Shown here one piece after another: positions 9,206-19,267 of a DNA stretch of 64,000 nt. Every line of letters starts with the position of its first letter. The stretch's first letter is position 1. The translations under genes were made by a program, and so were the position numbers. This DNA comes from Thermomonas flagellata. GTDB taxonomy: Bacteria > Pseudomonadota > Gammaproteobacteria > Xanthomonadales > Xanthomonadaceae. A model generated the notes under the pieces. That model saw only the letters and a list, made by a program, of their open reading frames with translations. It did no database searches and had not been told where the DNA came from. The DNA lies in NCBI RefSeq assembly GCF_022419185.1, contig NZ_JAJOZK010000011.1, forward strand, positions 1 through 64,000, in the 5' to 3' direction.

Positions 9206-9991
9206 TCAGATCGACTGCATGCGGCCGCCGTCCACCGCGATCGACTGGCCGTTGATGTACGCGGCGGCAGGGCTGCACAGGAAGGCGATCAGGCCGGCCG
9301 GCTCGTGCGCTTCGGCGAAGCGGCCGGCGGGGACGCTGGCCAGCATCGCCTGCGCCACGTCGTCCTCGCGCTTGCCGGTGGCGGCGCTGCGCTCGGCCAG
9401 GATCTGCTCCAGCCGGCGGGTGCGGGTATAGCCCGGCAGCACGTTGTTCACGGTGATGCCGTCGCCGCCGAGCTCGCGCGAAAGCGTCTTGGCCCAGCCC
9501 GCCATCGCCCCGCGCACGGTATTGGACACCCCGAGGTTGGGGATCGGCTCGTAGACCGAGGTCGAGACCACGTTGACGATGCGGCCCCAGCGCGCCGCGC
9601 GCATGCCCGGCAGCAGCGCCTGCACCAGCGTCTGCGCGGCGATGAGGTGCTGCTGGAAGGCCGCGAGGTAGGCCGCGGCCGGCGCGGCGTGCGCCGGGCC
9701 GCCCGGCGGGCCGCCGCTGTTGTTGACCAGGATGTGCACCGGCGCGCGCGCGGCCAGCGCGTCCACCGCGGCGCGCAGGGCCTCGGCATCGGCCAGGTCG
9801 GCGGCCAGCAGGGCGTGCGCCTGCGCCGGCGTGCGCGGCAGGCTGGCGACGACCTCGCGCAGCGCCGCCTCGCGCCGGGCCAGCACGGTGACGCTGGCGC
9901 CGAGGGCGGCCAGTTCCAGCGCGGCGGCGCGGCCGATGCCTTCCGAGGCGCCGCAGACCAGCGCGTGGCGGCCGTGCAGCGCCAGGTCCAT
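9206..9991 (-). CDS. SDR-family oxidoreductase lacking the usual YxxxK
   Basis: A 261-residue short-chain dehydrogenase/reductase-fold protein with an NAD(P) motif variant GASEGIG (residues 14-20), NNSGGPPGG in place of NNAG, and VDGGRMQSI at the C-terminus. The catalytic region reads STSVYEPIPNLGVSNTVRG, so the classical Tyr and Lys of YxxxK are replaced by Ser and Arg. A whole SDR subfamily with SN-x-VR is common in bacteria and its substrates are mostly unknown. The gene overlaps the preceding small gene by one base. The start is MDLALHG; the upstream extension is low-complexity. Confidence 0.85.
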   Translation of the reverse strand: MDLALHGRHALVCGASEGIGRAAALELAALGASVTVLARREAALREVVASLPRTPAQAHALLAADLADAEALRAAVDALAARAPVHILVNNSGGPPGGPAHAAPAAAYLAAFQQHLIAAQTLVQALLPGMRAARWGRIVNVVSTSVYEPIPNLGVSNTVRGAMAGWAKTLSRELGGDGITVNNVLPGYTRTRRLEQILAERSAATGKREDDVAQAMLASVPAGRFAEAHEPAGLIAFLCSPAAAYINGQSIAVDGGRMQSI

Positions 9992-10302
9992 CAGCCGCGC
10001 TCCCGGCCGAAGGTCTGCACCATCGCCGCGCGCAGGGCCGCGTCGTCCGCGCCCTGCGGCGGCACCAGTTCCGCCAGCAGGAAGCCGCGCGCCTGCGCGT
10101 CCTCCGCGTCCAGCCCGTCGAACTCGACGAACTCGGCGTCCAGCAGCGCCGCGCGCGCGCTGTCCACGCTGTCGTAGGCCAGGGTGTTGCCGTCGCAGTC
10201 GAACACCTCGGCGGTGCCGGCCTCGCACTCGCGCAGGCGCGCCCATACCACGGTGCGGCCGAGGGTGGCCAGCCACCACTGCGCGTGCCCGGGTGCGCTC
10301 AT
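9991..10302 (-). CDS. Conserved hypothetical protein, 103 aa
   Basis: A small, acidic, probably cytoplasmic protein beginning MSAPGHAQWWLATLGRTVVWARL and ending MVQTFGRERG. It has no membrane segment and no motif I recognise. The start at MSAPG overlaps the stop of the upstream membrane-protein gene by four bases, and its own stop overlaps the start of the SDR gene. The three genes 10616-9206 therefore look like one translationally coupled unit behind asnS. No function is proposed. Confidence 0.7.
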   Translation of the reverse strand: MSAPGHAQWWLATLGRTVVWARLRECEAGTAEVFDCDGNTLAYDSVDSARAALLDAEFVEFDGLDAEDAQARGFLLAELVPPQGADDAALRAAMVQTFGRERG

Positions 10303-10616
10303 GACAGGGCCTGCCCGAGGATCCACAGCACGCCGCCCAGCGCCAGCCCGCCGAGGATCACCAGCAGCGAGATCCGCGCCGGGGCGGCCAGCCCGGCGAG
10401 GCCGGGATCCGGGGTGGCGCGGTACTGCGCGCGCAGCAGCCAGGCCAGCGCCTTCGGCTTGAGGAAGGCACCATGCCCGAGCACCGCGGTGATCTGCGGA
10501 TGACGGTCGCGGATGTGCACCAGCGCGAGCGGCCAGAAGATCACGAACGCGGTGGCCCCGGCGATCGCCACCGCGAACGCGGTCAGGGCCAGGAACAGGA
10601 CCAGGTCGGCGTCCAT
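10299..10616 (-). CDS. Small inner-membrane protein, two TM segments
   Basis: A 105-residue protein with a hydrophobic N-terminal helix (about residues 5-33), a cytoplasmic-looking loop with HIRDRHPQITAVLGHGAFLKPKALAWLL, and a second hydrophobic segment (about 84-103). I do not recognise the family. It starts 7 bases after the asnS stop, so it is probably read through from asnS, and its stop overlaps the start of the next gene. Confidence 0.7.
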   Translation of the reverse strand: MDADLVLFLALTAFAVAIAGATAFVIFWPLALVHIRDRHPQITAVLGHGAFLKPKALAWLLRAQYRATPDPGLAGLAAPARISLLVILGGLALGGVLWILGQALS

Positions 10617-10623
10617 GTGTTTT

Positions 10624-12024
<1,401 letters not shown>

Positions 12025-12087
12025 CTTGAAATCCCGCCCATGCATGCCGAAATAGGCCGGCAAGTGTAACGGAGCTACAATCCGCGC

Positions 12088-12426
12088 ATGGCCATCACCC
12101 TCACCGACGCCGCCCGCGAGCGCATCCGCGGTTACCTGCAGGCCGAGCCGGGCAGCGTCGGCCTGCGCTTCGGGGTCAGCCGTACCGGCTGCTCCGGCTG
12201 GGGCTACCGGATCGAGATGGCGCAGGCGCAGGCCCCGGACGACGTGGTGTTCGAGGACGGCGGGGTGCGGATCCTGGTCGATCCGGCCAGCCTGCCGCTG
12301 GTGGACGGCACCCGCATCGACTTCGTGCGCCAGGGCCTGAATGCGCATTTCGCCTTCCACAACCCGAACGCGGCCGCGGAGTGCGGCTGCGGCGAGAGCT
12401 TCACCACCGCCGCCGACCCGGTTTGA
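12088..12426 (+). CDS. IscA/HesB-type iron-sulfur carrier
   Basis: A 112-residue A-type Fe-S carrier. The three conserved cysteines are at C35 (RTGCSGWGY), C99 and C101 (AECGCGES), exactly the IscA/SufA/ErpA arrangement. It would accept and pass on Fe-S clusters during maturation. It stands alone, divergent from asnS, with no isc genes around it, so it is not the isc-operon copy. TACAAT at 12076-12081 lies so close to the ATG that the message could be almost leaderless. Confidence 0.92.
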   Translation: MAITLTDAARERIRGYLQAEPGSVGLRFGVSRTGCSGWGYRIEMAQAQAPDDVVFEDGGVRILVDPASLPLVDGTRIDFVRQGLNAHFAFHNPNAAAECGCGESFTTAADPV

Positions 12427-12442
12427 CCCGGCCGGGGACGAT

Positions 12443-12472
12443 TTGCATCGGCCCGGTCGGTTCTGCGAGAAT
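12443..12472 (+). promoter_or_regulatory. Probable sigma-70 promoter of the rpsF operon
   Basis: TTGCAT at 12443-12448 and GAGAAT at 12467-12472 are spaced 18 bases apart in the only AT-containing part of the gap before rpsF. The match is moderate; position and strand suit a ribosomal protein operon promoter. Confidence 0.4.
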
Positions 12473-12477
12473 GACTA

Positions 12478-12533
12478 GCTCCCATTCCGGGAGCCCCTTG
12501 CCCGAACGCGCCGCGCCCGCGGTGGCCGAGGGC
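12478..12533 (+). promoter_or_regulatory. Structured 5' leader of rpsF, candidate S6:S18 autoregulatory element
   Basis: A perfect 6-bp hairpin GCTCCC-ATTCC-GGGAGC (12478-12494) is followed by a second pairing region, GCCCGAAC at 12500-12507 with GCCGAGGGC at 12525-12533. In many bacteria the rpsF leader binds the S6:S18 complex through a hairpin resembling 16S rRNA helix 22. Location fits; I cannot confirm the full consensus by eye. Confidence 0.4.
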
Positions 12534-12578
12534 TGACCGGCCGGCATCCCGCCGCCCGGCATCCACGAGGACAATCCC

Positions 12579-12992
12579 ATGCGTCACTACGAAATCGTGT
12601 TCCTGGTCCATCCGGACCAGAGCGAGCAGGTCCCGGCCATGATCGAGCGCTACAAGGGCGCGATCGAGAACGGCGGCGGCAAGGTCCACCGCCTGGAGGA
12701 CTGGGGCCGCCGCCAGCTGGCCTACCCGATCCAGAACCTGGTCAAGGCCCACTACGTGCTCATGAACATCGAGGCCCCGCAGGCGGTGCTCGACGAGCTG
12801 GTGGATGGCTTCCGCTTCAACGACGCGGTCCTGCGTCACCTGGTGATCCGCCGCGACGAGGCGGTCACCGAGCAGTCGCTGATCATGAAGAACAAGGACG
12901 AGAAGGGCGACAAGCCCGAGCGCCGCCGCCGCGACGACGAGAGCGACACCGCCGTCGGCAGCGCCGATACCGACGCCGCCGAAGCCGCCTGA
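12579..12992 (+). CDS. rpsF: 30S ribosomal protein bS6
   Basis: A 137-residue protein starting [25 protein letters not shown], the standard bS6 N-terminus, with [10 protein letters not shown], where bS6 contacts its partner bS18. The C-terminal tail after residue 105 is charged and acidic (RRRRDDES...), longer than in E. coli and typical of Xanthomonadaceae. A strong upstream GAGGA (12567-12571) sets the start. First gene of rpsF-rpsR-rplI. Confidence 0.98.
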   Translation: MRHYEIVFLVHPDQSEQVPAMIERYKGAIENGGGKVHRLEDWGRRQLAYPIQNLVKAHYVLMNIEAPQAVLDELVDGFRFNDAVLRHLVIRRDEAVTEQSLIMKNKDEKGDKPERRRRDDESDTAVGSADTDAAEAA

Positions 12993-13003
12993 AGGAGCCT
13001 GCC

Positions 13004-13234
13004 ATGTCCAAGTTCTTCCGCCGCCGCAAGTTCTGCAAGTTCACCGCCGAGGGCGTGACCGAGATCGACTACAAGGACCTGGCCACCCTGCGCCAGTACC
13101 TGACCGAGACCGGCAAGATCGTGCCGAGCCGGATCACCGGCACCAAGTCGCGCTACCAGCGCCAGCTGGCGACCGCGGTCAAGCGCGCGCGCTACCTGGC
13201 CCTGATCCCGTACACCGACAACCACAACGTGTGA
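13004..13234 (+). CDS. rpsR: 30S ribosomal protein bS18
   Basis: A 76-residue protein with the bS18 core [13 protein letters not shown] and [28 protein letters not shown]. It forms a heterodimer with bS6 on the 30S platform. It follows rpsF by 11 bases with a GGAG ribosome-binding site. Confidence 0.98.
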   Translation: MSKFFRRRKFCKFTAEGVTEIDYKDLATLRQYLTETGKIVPSRITGTKSRYQRQLATAVKRARYLALIPYTDNHNV

Positions 13235-13352
13235 GCCGCGCCGCGTCCGGCCCCGCCTGCGCGGGCGCCGGCGCCGCATGCGCCCGGCATCCGTCCGTTT
13301 CGGACAGCACCGGTTGCAGGCCACGCCTGCTAACGAACAACGGAGTCCCACC

Positions 13353-13808
13353 ATGGAACTGATCCTCCTGCAGAAGGTCGTCAACCTGGGCAACCTCGGC
13401 GACAAGGTCACCGTCAAGCCCGGCTACGGCCGCAACTACCTGGTCCCGCAGGGCAAGGCGGTGCCGGCCACCGCCGCCAACCTGGCCGAGTTCGAGGCCC
13501 GCCGCGCCGAGTACGAGGCCAAGGCGCAGGCCGCGCTGGACGCCGCCAGCGCGCGCCAGGCCAAGCTGGTCGACGCCAGCGTCACCGTCAGCGCGAACGC
13601 CTCGACCGAAGGCAAGCTGTACGGTTCGGTCGGCCCGCGCGAGATCGCCGAGGCGATCGGCAAGCAGCTCGGGGTGGCCGTCAACAAGTCGGAGGTGGTG
13701 ATGGGCGAGGGTCCGATCCGCCACACCGGCGAATTCGAGGTCACCGTGCACCTGCACGCCGACGTCGAGGCCAAGGTCAAGGTGGTGGTGGTCGCCGAGG
13801 CGGCCTGA
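13353..13808 (+). CDS. rplI: 50S ribosomal protein bL9
   Basis: A 151-residue protein. The N-terminal domain [30 protein letters not shown] is diagnostic of bL9; the long central helix and C-terminal RNA-binding domain ([14 protein letters not shown]) follow. The start is set by GGAG (13342-13345) before MELILL; an upstream in-frame ATG at 13278 lacks support. It is separated from rpsR by 118 bases without another gene and ends before a strong terminator. Confidence 0.98.
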   Translation: MELILLQKVVNLGNLGDKVTVKPGYGRNYLVPQGKAVPATAANLAEFEARRAEYEAKAQAALDAASARQAKLVDASVTVSANASTEGKLYGSVGPREIAEAIGKQLGVAVNKSEVVMGEGPIRHTGEFEVTVHLHADVEAKVKVVVVAEAA

Positions 13809-13830
13809 TCCCACCGCATTGGCCATCACC

Positions 13831-13862
13831 GACGGGCGCCTGCGGGCGCCCGTCGCGTTTTT
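13831..13862 (+). terminator. Intrinsic terminator after rplI
   Basis: A perfect 10-bp stem GACGGGCGCC / GGCGCCCGTC (13831-13840 with 13845-13854), TGCG tetraloop and a TTTTT run (13858-13862) directly after the stem. This separates the ribosomal operon from dnaB. Confidence 0.92.
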
Positions 13863-14108
13863 GGCGCGTCGCGCGTGCGTCGCAGCCGCTGCGACGCGGC
13901 TGCGGCAGGCTGTCCGGGCGCGAAGGGAACCCAGTGCAGGCCAGCAGCACCGCGCAGCAGGGTGCGTCCCGTGCACCCCTCGGGCTTATCCACAGGATGT
14001 CCCACGGCTTGTCTGCAACACCCACGTGCCGATGCCGCCTACCATGTCCGCCCAACGAGAACGACGAGCGGCCCGCCACGACGGGCCCACCCGGGGAGCC
14101 GGTCACGG
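13863..14108. other. dnaB upstream region with an exact DnaA box
   Basis: This gene-free stretch between the rplI terminator and dnaB contains TTATCCACA at 13986-13994 on the plus strand, identical to the high-affinity E. coli DnaA box. I see no second box and no AT-rich unwinding element, so it reads as a regulatory site rather than an origin. No convincing -35/-10 pair for dnaB was identified. A weak inverted repeat GCAGCCGCTGCGACGCGGCTGC occurs at about 13880-13901. Confidence 0.55.
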
Positions 14109-15521
14109 ATGAACGTACGAGCAGGCCTGCGCGCGGAGGCAGGACACGCCGCCCGCGCCGAACAGCGGATCGACACCCTGCGCATCCCGCCGCAGTCGAT
14201 CGAGGCCGAGCAGGCGGTGCTGGGCGGGCTGATGCTCGACCCGAACGCGTTCGACCGCGTGGCCGACCTGCTCGGCGAGCGCGACTTCTACCGCCGCGAC
14301 CACCAGCTGATCTTCCGCGCGATCCGCGAGCTGGCGGAGAAGGGGCGCCCGTTCGATGCGGTGACTCTGGGCGAGTGGTTCGATTCGCAGGGTTTGGCGG
14401 AGCAGGTCGCCGGCGGCAGTTACCTGGTGATGCTGGCCAGCAGCACGCCGAGCGCTGCCAACATCCGCGCCTATGCCGAGATCGTGCGCGACAAGGCAGT
14501 GATGCGCGAGCTGATCGAGGTCGGCACCCAGATCGTGAACGACGGCTTCCAGCCGGAGGGGCGCGATTCCGGCGAGTTGCTGGCCAAGGCCGAGCAGGAC
14601 GTGTTCGCGATCGCCGAGAGCCGCGCGCGCGGTCGCCAGGACTTCACCCCGGTGCGGCAGGCGCTGCGCGACGCGTTCGAAGTGCTGCAGACCCGCGCCG
14701 AGGCGGGCGGCGGGGTGACCGGGCTGCCGACCGGCTATGCCGAGTTCGACCAGATGACCGCCGGCCTGCAGCCGACCGACCTCATCATCCTGGCCGCGCG
14801 CCCGTCGATGGGCAAGACCACCTTCGCCCTCAACATCGCCGAGTACGCCGCGCTCAAGTCGCGCAAGGCGGTGGCGGTGTTCTCGATGGAGATGTCCGCC
14901 GGCCAGCTCGCGCTGCGCCTGATCTCCTCGGTCGGGCGGATCAACGCCGCGCGCCTGCGCACCGGCCAGCTCGAGGACGAGGACTGGAGCCGGGTCAACA
15001 GCGCGATCGCGCTGATGCGCGACGCCAAGGTGTTCATCGACGACACCCCGGCGCTCTCGCCCGAGGTGCTGCGCGCCAAGGCGCGCCGGCTCAAGCGCGA
15101 GCACGACCTCGGCCTGATCGTGATCGACTACCTGCAGCTGATGCAGGTGCCCGGCAACAGCGAGAACCGCGCCACCGAGATCTCCGAGATCAGCCGCTCG
15201 CTGAAGGCGCTGGCCAAGGAGCTGAACGTGCCGGTGATCGCGCTGTCGCAGCTCAACCGCTCGCTGGAGACGCGCACCGACAAGCGCCCGGTGATGGCCG
15301 ACCTGCGCGAGTCCGGCGCGATCGAGCAGGACGCGGACATGATCGTGTTCATCTACCGCGACGAGTACTACCACAAGGAGAACTCGCCGGACAAAGGCCT
15401 GGCCGAGATCATCATCGGCAAGCAGCGCAACGGCCCGACCGGCAGCTTCAAGCTCAAGTTCTTCGGCGAGTACACCCGCTTCGACAACCTCGCCCACGAC
15501 GCCGTGGGCCGCTTCGAGTGA
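14109..15521 (+). CDS. dnaB: Replicative DNA helicase DnaB
   Basis: A 470-residue hexameric 5'-3' helicase of the replisome. The N-terminal domain begins after a short basic leader with LRIPPQSIEAEQAVLGGLML; the RecA-like domain has Walker A ARPSMGKTTFAL (Lys236) and Walker B LIVIDYLQLM, followed by the DnaB motif LSQLNRSLETR and the arginine-finger region KQRNGPTG. No intein is present, unlike some dnaB genes. I chose the ATG at 14109. It is followed by alr, 42 bases downstream. Confidence 0.97.
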   Translation: MNVRAGLRAEAGHAARAEQRIDTLRIPPQSIEAEQAVLGGLMLDPNAFDRVADLLGERDFYRRDHQLIFRAIRELAEKGRPFDAVTLGEWFDSQGLAEQVAGGSYLVMLASSTPSAANIRAYAEIVRDKAVMRELIEVGTQIVNDGFQPEGRDSGELLAKAEQDVFAIAESRARGRQDFTPVRQALRDAFEVLQTRAEAGGGVTGLPTGYAEFDQMTAGLQPTDLIILAARPSMGKTTFALNIAEYAALKSRKAVAVFSMEMSAGQLALRLISSVGRINAARLRTGQLEDEDWSRVNSAIALMRDAKVFIDDTPALSPEVLRAKARRLKREHDLGLIVIDYLQLMQVPGNSENRATEISEISRSLKALAKELNVPVIALSQLNRSLETRTDKRPVMADLRESGAIEQDADMIVFIYRDEYYHKENSPDKGLAEIIIGKQRNGPTGSFKLKFFGEYTRFDNLAHDAVGRFE

Positions 15522-15563
15522 GCCGGGCCGGGCGCGCGCGCGGCGGGCAGGGGGCAGGGCGGC

Positions 15564-16694
15564 ATGAGCGACCCGCTGATCGAGCGCCCGAGCCGGATCG
15601 TGGTCGACCTGGACGCGATCGCCGGCAACCTGCAGGCGATCCGCGCGCGCGTGCAGCGCCCGGTGATGGCGATCGTCAAGGCCAATGCCTATGGCCACGG
15701 GCTGGTTCCGGTCGCGCGCCAGCTGCAGGCGCACGGGGTGGAGCGGCTCGGGGTGGCGTTCGTGGAGGAGGGCATCGCCCTGCGCCGCGCCGGGATCACG
15801 CTACCGATCCTGGTGCTGGGCGGGATCTACGCACCGCAGGTCGGGCAGTACCTGCGCCACGACCTCGAGATCACGGTGTCCTCGCTGGACAAGCTGCGCC
15901 AGGTCGAGGCGGCGGCCGAGGCGCTCGGGCGCCGCGCGCGCATCCACCTCAAGATCGACACCGGGATGGAGCGGATCGGCGTGCACAGCTATTCGTGCGG
16001 CCCCTTCATCGAGGCCGCGCTGGCCTCCCCCTGGTGCGAGATCGTCGGCATCTACTCGCACCTGGCCTGCGCCGACGACCCGGCGGCGGGCATGACCGCG
16101 CTGCAGCTGGAGCGGTTCGCGGAGGCGTGCGCACACTTCCCACGGCTGGGCGCGCCGATGCCGCTGCGGCACCTGGCCAACTCCGGCGGCGTGCTGCACT
16201 TCCCGCAGACCTGGCTGGACCTGGTGCGCCCGGGACTGATCCTGTACGGCGTGTCCCCGGATCCGGCGGCGCGCATGGATCCGGCGCTGCGCCCGGCGCT
16301 GTCATTGCGCTCGCGCGTGGTCTATTTCAAGGTCGTGCGCGCCGGCCGCAGTGTGAGCTACGGTGCGACCTGGACCGCGCCGACCGACACCCGGGTGATC
16401 ACGGTCCCGCTCGGCTACGGCGACGGCTATCCGCGCGCGCTGTCCAATCGCGGCCAGGTGCTGGTGCGCGGGGTGCGCCGGCCGGTCGTGGGGCGCATCT
16501 GCATGGACCAGTTCATGGTCGACCTCGGGCCGGACGGCACCGCCTACAACGAGGACGAAGTGGTGCTGATCGGCCGCCAGGGCACGCAGGCGATCACGGT
16601 GGAGGAACTGGCCGCGCAGGCCGGCACCATCCCCTACGAAATCCTGACCGGCCTCAACGAGCGCATCCCGCGCAGCTACCTCGGCGCGGGCTGA
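15564..16694 (+). CDS. alr: Alanine racemase
   Basis: A 376-residue PLP enzyme making D-alanine for peptidoglycan. The PLP lysine is K39 (AIVKANAYGHGL) and the catalytic tyrosine of the second half is Y266 (SVSYGATW). The C-terminal beta domain with RICMDQFMVDLGP is standard. The dnaB-alr order is a common gammaproteobacterial arrangement, consistent with chromosomal core. Confidence 0.96.
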   Translation: MSDPLIERPSRIVVDLDAIAGNLQAIRARVQRPVMAIVKANAYGHGLVPVARQLQAHGVERLGVAFVEEGIALRRAGITLPILVLGGIYAPQVGQYLRHDLEITVSSLDKLRQVEAAAEALGRRARIHLKIDTGMERIGVHSYSCGPFIEAALASPWCEIVGIYSHLACADDPAAGMTALQLERFAEACAHFPRLGAPMPLRHLANSGGVLHFPQTWLDLVRPGLILYGVSPDPAARMDPALRPALSLRSRVVYFKVVRAGRSVSYGATWTAPTDTRVITVPLGYGDGYPRALSNRGQVLVRGVRRPVVGRICMDQFMVDLGPDGTAYNEDEVVLIGRQGTQAITVEELAAQAGTIPYEILTGLNERIPRSYLGAG

Positions 16695-16766
16695 GCGCGG
16701 GCCGCGGCCGCGTTGACCGCCGCGCGCGCCGCATGCTTCACTCGCGGCGTACCCGGGGAGGACGCG

Positions 16767-18320
16767 ATGGCTACCCAGCAGCCGCGCCGCAAGCGAGCCA
16801 GGCCGGCGCCCGCCGGCGCCCGGCGCGAGCCGATGTCGCGGGTGGATACCGCCTGGCTGCGGATGGAGCGGCCGACCAACCCGATGATGATCACCGGCGT
16901 GCTGATGTTCGCCGAGCCGATGTCGCTGGCGCGGCTCAAGCGGGTGGTGCGCCAGCGCTTCCTGGCCTACCGCCGGTTCCGGCAGAAGCCGGTGGAGGGC
17001 GCGACCGGCGCGCAGTGGGTGGACGATCCCACATTCGACCTCGACTGGCACGTGCGCCTGTCCGGGCTGCCCGGGCGCGCCACCCCGGCCGCGGAGAAGA
17101 AAGCGCTGGAGCGCTTCGTCAGCCAGCTCGCCTCGACCCCGCTGGATCCGGGCAAGCCGCTGTGGCAATTCCACCTGGTCGAGCGCTACCGCGGCGGCTC
17201 CGCGCTGGTGGCGCGCATCCACCACTGCTATGCCGACGGCATCGCGCTGGTGCAGGTGCTGCTGTCGCTGACCGACACCAGCCGCGCGGCCTCGGCCGCC
17301 AGCCGCCTCGACCGCGCCTGGCTCAAGCAGGAAGCCGCGCCGGTGGCGCGCCGGGTCGGCGCGGTCGATCGCTACCTGCGCCTGGGCGGGCGCATGCTCG
17401 GGCAGGGCATGGCGATGGTGCAGGACCCGGGCCTGGCCGCGCTGCTGGCGCGCGAGGGCGGCGAGATCGCGCGCGAGTTGGTGCATGCGCTGGCGCTGCC
17501 GGATGATCCGCCGACCCTGCTGCGCGGGCCGCTCGGGGTCAGCAAGCGAGTGGCCTGGGCCGAGCCGCTGCGGCTGGAGGAGGTCAAGGCGGTCGGGCGC
17601 GCCTGCGACTGCACCGTCAACGACGTGCTGATGGCGGCCGCGGCCGGCGCCCTGCGCGGCTACCTGCGCGAGCGCGGCGAGGCGGTGGACGGCCTCACCC
17701 TGCGCGCCACGGTGCCGGTCAACCTGCGTCCGCTCGAACACGCCAGGAAGCTCGGCAACCATTTCGGGCTGGTGTTCCTCGACCTGCCGGTCGGCGAGCC
17801 CAACCCCCTGCAACGGCTGCAGCAGGTCGCCGCGTGCATGCGCGCGCTCAAGCAGTCGCGCCAGGCGATCGTCGCCTACGGCCTGCTGGCGGCGCTCGGG
17901 ATGGCGCCGCCGCCGGTGCAGGAGCTGGCGCTGGAGCTGTTCAGCCGCAAGGCCAGCGCGGTCGCCACCAACGTGCCCGGCCCGCAGCAGCCGCTGTACC
18001 TGGCCGGCTGCGAACTGCGCGAGCTGATGTTCTGGGTGCCGCAGACCGGCGGCATCGGGCTGGGCCTGTCGATCCTCAGCTACCGCGGCCAGGTGCACTT
18101 CGGGCTGGTCGCGGACGCGCGCCTGGTGCCCGACCCGGACGCGGTGGCGCGCCGTTTCGCCGCCGAATTCGAGACCCTGCTGTACCTCGCGCTGATGGCC
18201 GACTGGCGGCAGCCGCTGGATGCCGCCGCGGCCGCCGCGCTGCTCCCCGTGCCTGCGCCGCCACCGGCGGAGGCTGCGGCTGCCGCCGCGTTCACGCCGG
18301 TGCCACCGGTCGCTGCCTAG
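16767..18320 (+). CDS. Wax ester synthase/diacylglycerol acyltransferase (WS/DGAT) family
   Basis: A 517-residue acyltransferase of the bacterial WS/DGAT family, which esterifies acyl-CoA to fatty alcohols or diacylglycerol for storage lipid. The catalytic motif HHxxxDG appears as HHCYADG after ARI; PLWQFHLVERY and the PVNLRP region and C-terminal ATNVPGPQQPLYLAG are family features. The start at MATQQP follows GGGGAGG (16755-16761). The C-terminal 35 residues are Ala/Pro-rich. Actual acyl acceptor is unknown. Downstream is an unrelated lipoprotein. Confidence 0.9.
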   Translation: MATQQPRRKRARPAPAGARREPMSRVDTAWLRMERPTNPMMITGVLMFAEPMSLARLKRVVRQRFLAYRRFRQKPVEGATGAQWVDDPTFDLDWHVRLSGLPGRATPAAEKKALERFVSQLASTPLDPGKPLWQFHLVERYRGGSALVARIHHCYADGIALVQVLLSLTDTSRAASAASRLDRAWLKQEAAPVARRVGAVDRYLRLGGRMLGQGMAMVQDPGLAALLAREGGEIARELVHALALPDDPPTLLRGPLGVSKRVAWAEPLRLEEVKAVGRACDCTVNDVLMAAAAGALRGYLRERGEAVDGLTLRATVPVNLRPLEHARKLGNHFGLVFLDLPVGEPNPLQRLQQVAACMRALKQSRQAIVAYGLLAALGMAPPPVQELALELFSRKASAVATNVPGPQQPLYLAGCELRELMFWVPQTGGIGLGLSILSYRGQVHFGLVADARLVPDPDAVARRFAAEFETLLYLALMADWRQPLDAAAAAALLPVPAPPPAEAAAAAAFTPVPPVAA

Positions 18321-18369
18321 AGTCCCACCACCGCCCGGGTGCCCGGGTCATCCCTCAGGAGTCGCTCCC

Positions 18370-19041
18370 ATGCCGCCGATCAAGACCGCCGTGCTCGCCG
18401 CCGTGCTCGCCGCCTTCACTGCCGGCTGCGCCAGCTACACCGGGCAGACCAACGCCCCCGACGATCCCAACCGGACCGCGCGCGGTGCCCTGATCGGCGC
18501 CGGCATCGGCGCGGCGGTCGGCCTGCTCAGCGGCGACAGCGCGGTGCAGCGGCGCCAGCGTGCGATGGTCGGCGCCGGCATCGGCGCGCTCGCCGGCGGC
18601 GCGATCGGCGCCTACCAGGACCGCCAGGAGGCCGAACTGCGGCGCGAGACCGCCGGCACCGGGGTCGCGGTCAGCCGCGAGGGCGACGTGATCAAGCTCA
18701 ACCTGCCGGACGGGGTGACCTTCGGCTTCAACCAGGCCAACCTGCAGCCGCAGTTCTACCCGGCGCTCAACAACATCGCCGGCACCCTGCGCCAGTACAA
18801 CCAGACCATCATCGAGATCAGCGGCCACACCGACAGCATCGGTTCGGACGCGTACAACCAGACGCTGTCCGAGCGCCGCGCGCAGGCGGTGGCCGACTAC
18901 CTGGCCGCGCAGGGCGTGCAGCGCGAGCGCATGGAGGTGGTCGGGATGGGCAAGCGTTACCCGATCGCCAGCAACGACACCGAGCAGGGGCGGGCGATGA
19001 ACCGCCGGGTCGAGATCCGCATCCTGCCGCTGCGCGGCTGA
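18370..19041 (+). CDS. OmpA-family lipoprotein (YiaD/Pal-like) with glycine zippers
   Basis: A 223-residue outer-membrane lipoprotein. The signal peptide ends in a lipobox FTAGC (Cys about residue 21). Two glycine-zipper segments follow (ALIGAGIGAAVGLL and AMVGAGIGALAGGAIGAY), then a C-terminal OmpA domain with GHTDSIGSDAYN and MNRRVEIRI, holding the Asp and Arg that bind diaminopimelate in peptidoglycan. Such proteins link outer membrane and cell wall. RBS CAGGAG lies 5-10 bases upstream of ATG at 18370. Confidence 0.92.
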   Translation: MPPIKTAVLAAVLAAFTAGCASYTGQTNAPDDPNRTARGALIGAGIGAAVGLLSGDSAVQRRQRAMVGAGIGALAGGAIGAYQDRQEAELRRETAGTGVAVSREGDVIKLNLPDGVTFGFNQANLQPQFYPALNNIAGTLRQYNQTIIEISGHTDSIGSDAYNQTLSERRAQAVADYLAAQGVQRERMEVVGMGKRYPIASNDTEQGRAMNRRVEIRILPLRG

Positions 19042-19057
19042 TACCGCGTGGCAGGCT

Positions 19058-19083
19058 CCGCGGCGGCGTGCGCGCCGCCGCGG
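19058..19083 (+). terminator. GC-rich hairpin after the OmpA-like gene
   Basis: A perfect 11-bp inverted repeat CCGCGGCGGCG / CGCCGCCGCGG with a TGCG loop starts 17 bases after the stop. There is no T-run after it, so it may need Rho or act as an mRNA 3' stabiliser. Confidence 0.5.
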
Positions 19084-19267
19084 CTTGCATGCGCACGCGG
19101 CCATCTGACGCTGGCACGAAGGGGGTGCCGTCGTGTCGACGAACGCCGGTGCGCCCCGTGACGCCGCTTGAACTTTCGGCGGCGCATGACAGGCGCCATC
19201 CGCACGTCGCCGCGCCGGCAACGGCGCGGCCTCGGAGCGCGGGGCGGGTTTTCGTCCGCCTGCTGAA
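19084..19267. other. Gene-free spacer between core genes and the carbon island
   Basis: About 180 bases without a credible gene. Several short frames cross it but none has a sensible start or composition. GC is high until about 19255, where the sequence becomes AT-rich into the dab promoter. I found no tRNA, att-like direct repeat or transposon end here that would mark an insertion boundary. Confidence 0.5.

Noticed and set aside
12025-12360. N-terminal extension of asnS
   Set aside because: The extension covers the divergent IscA-like gene in antisense and does not match AsnRS N-termini.
13863-14108. Replication origin
   Set aside because: Only one DnaA box and no AT-rich unwinding region; dnaA, dnaN and gidA-type neighbours are absent.
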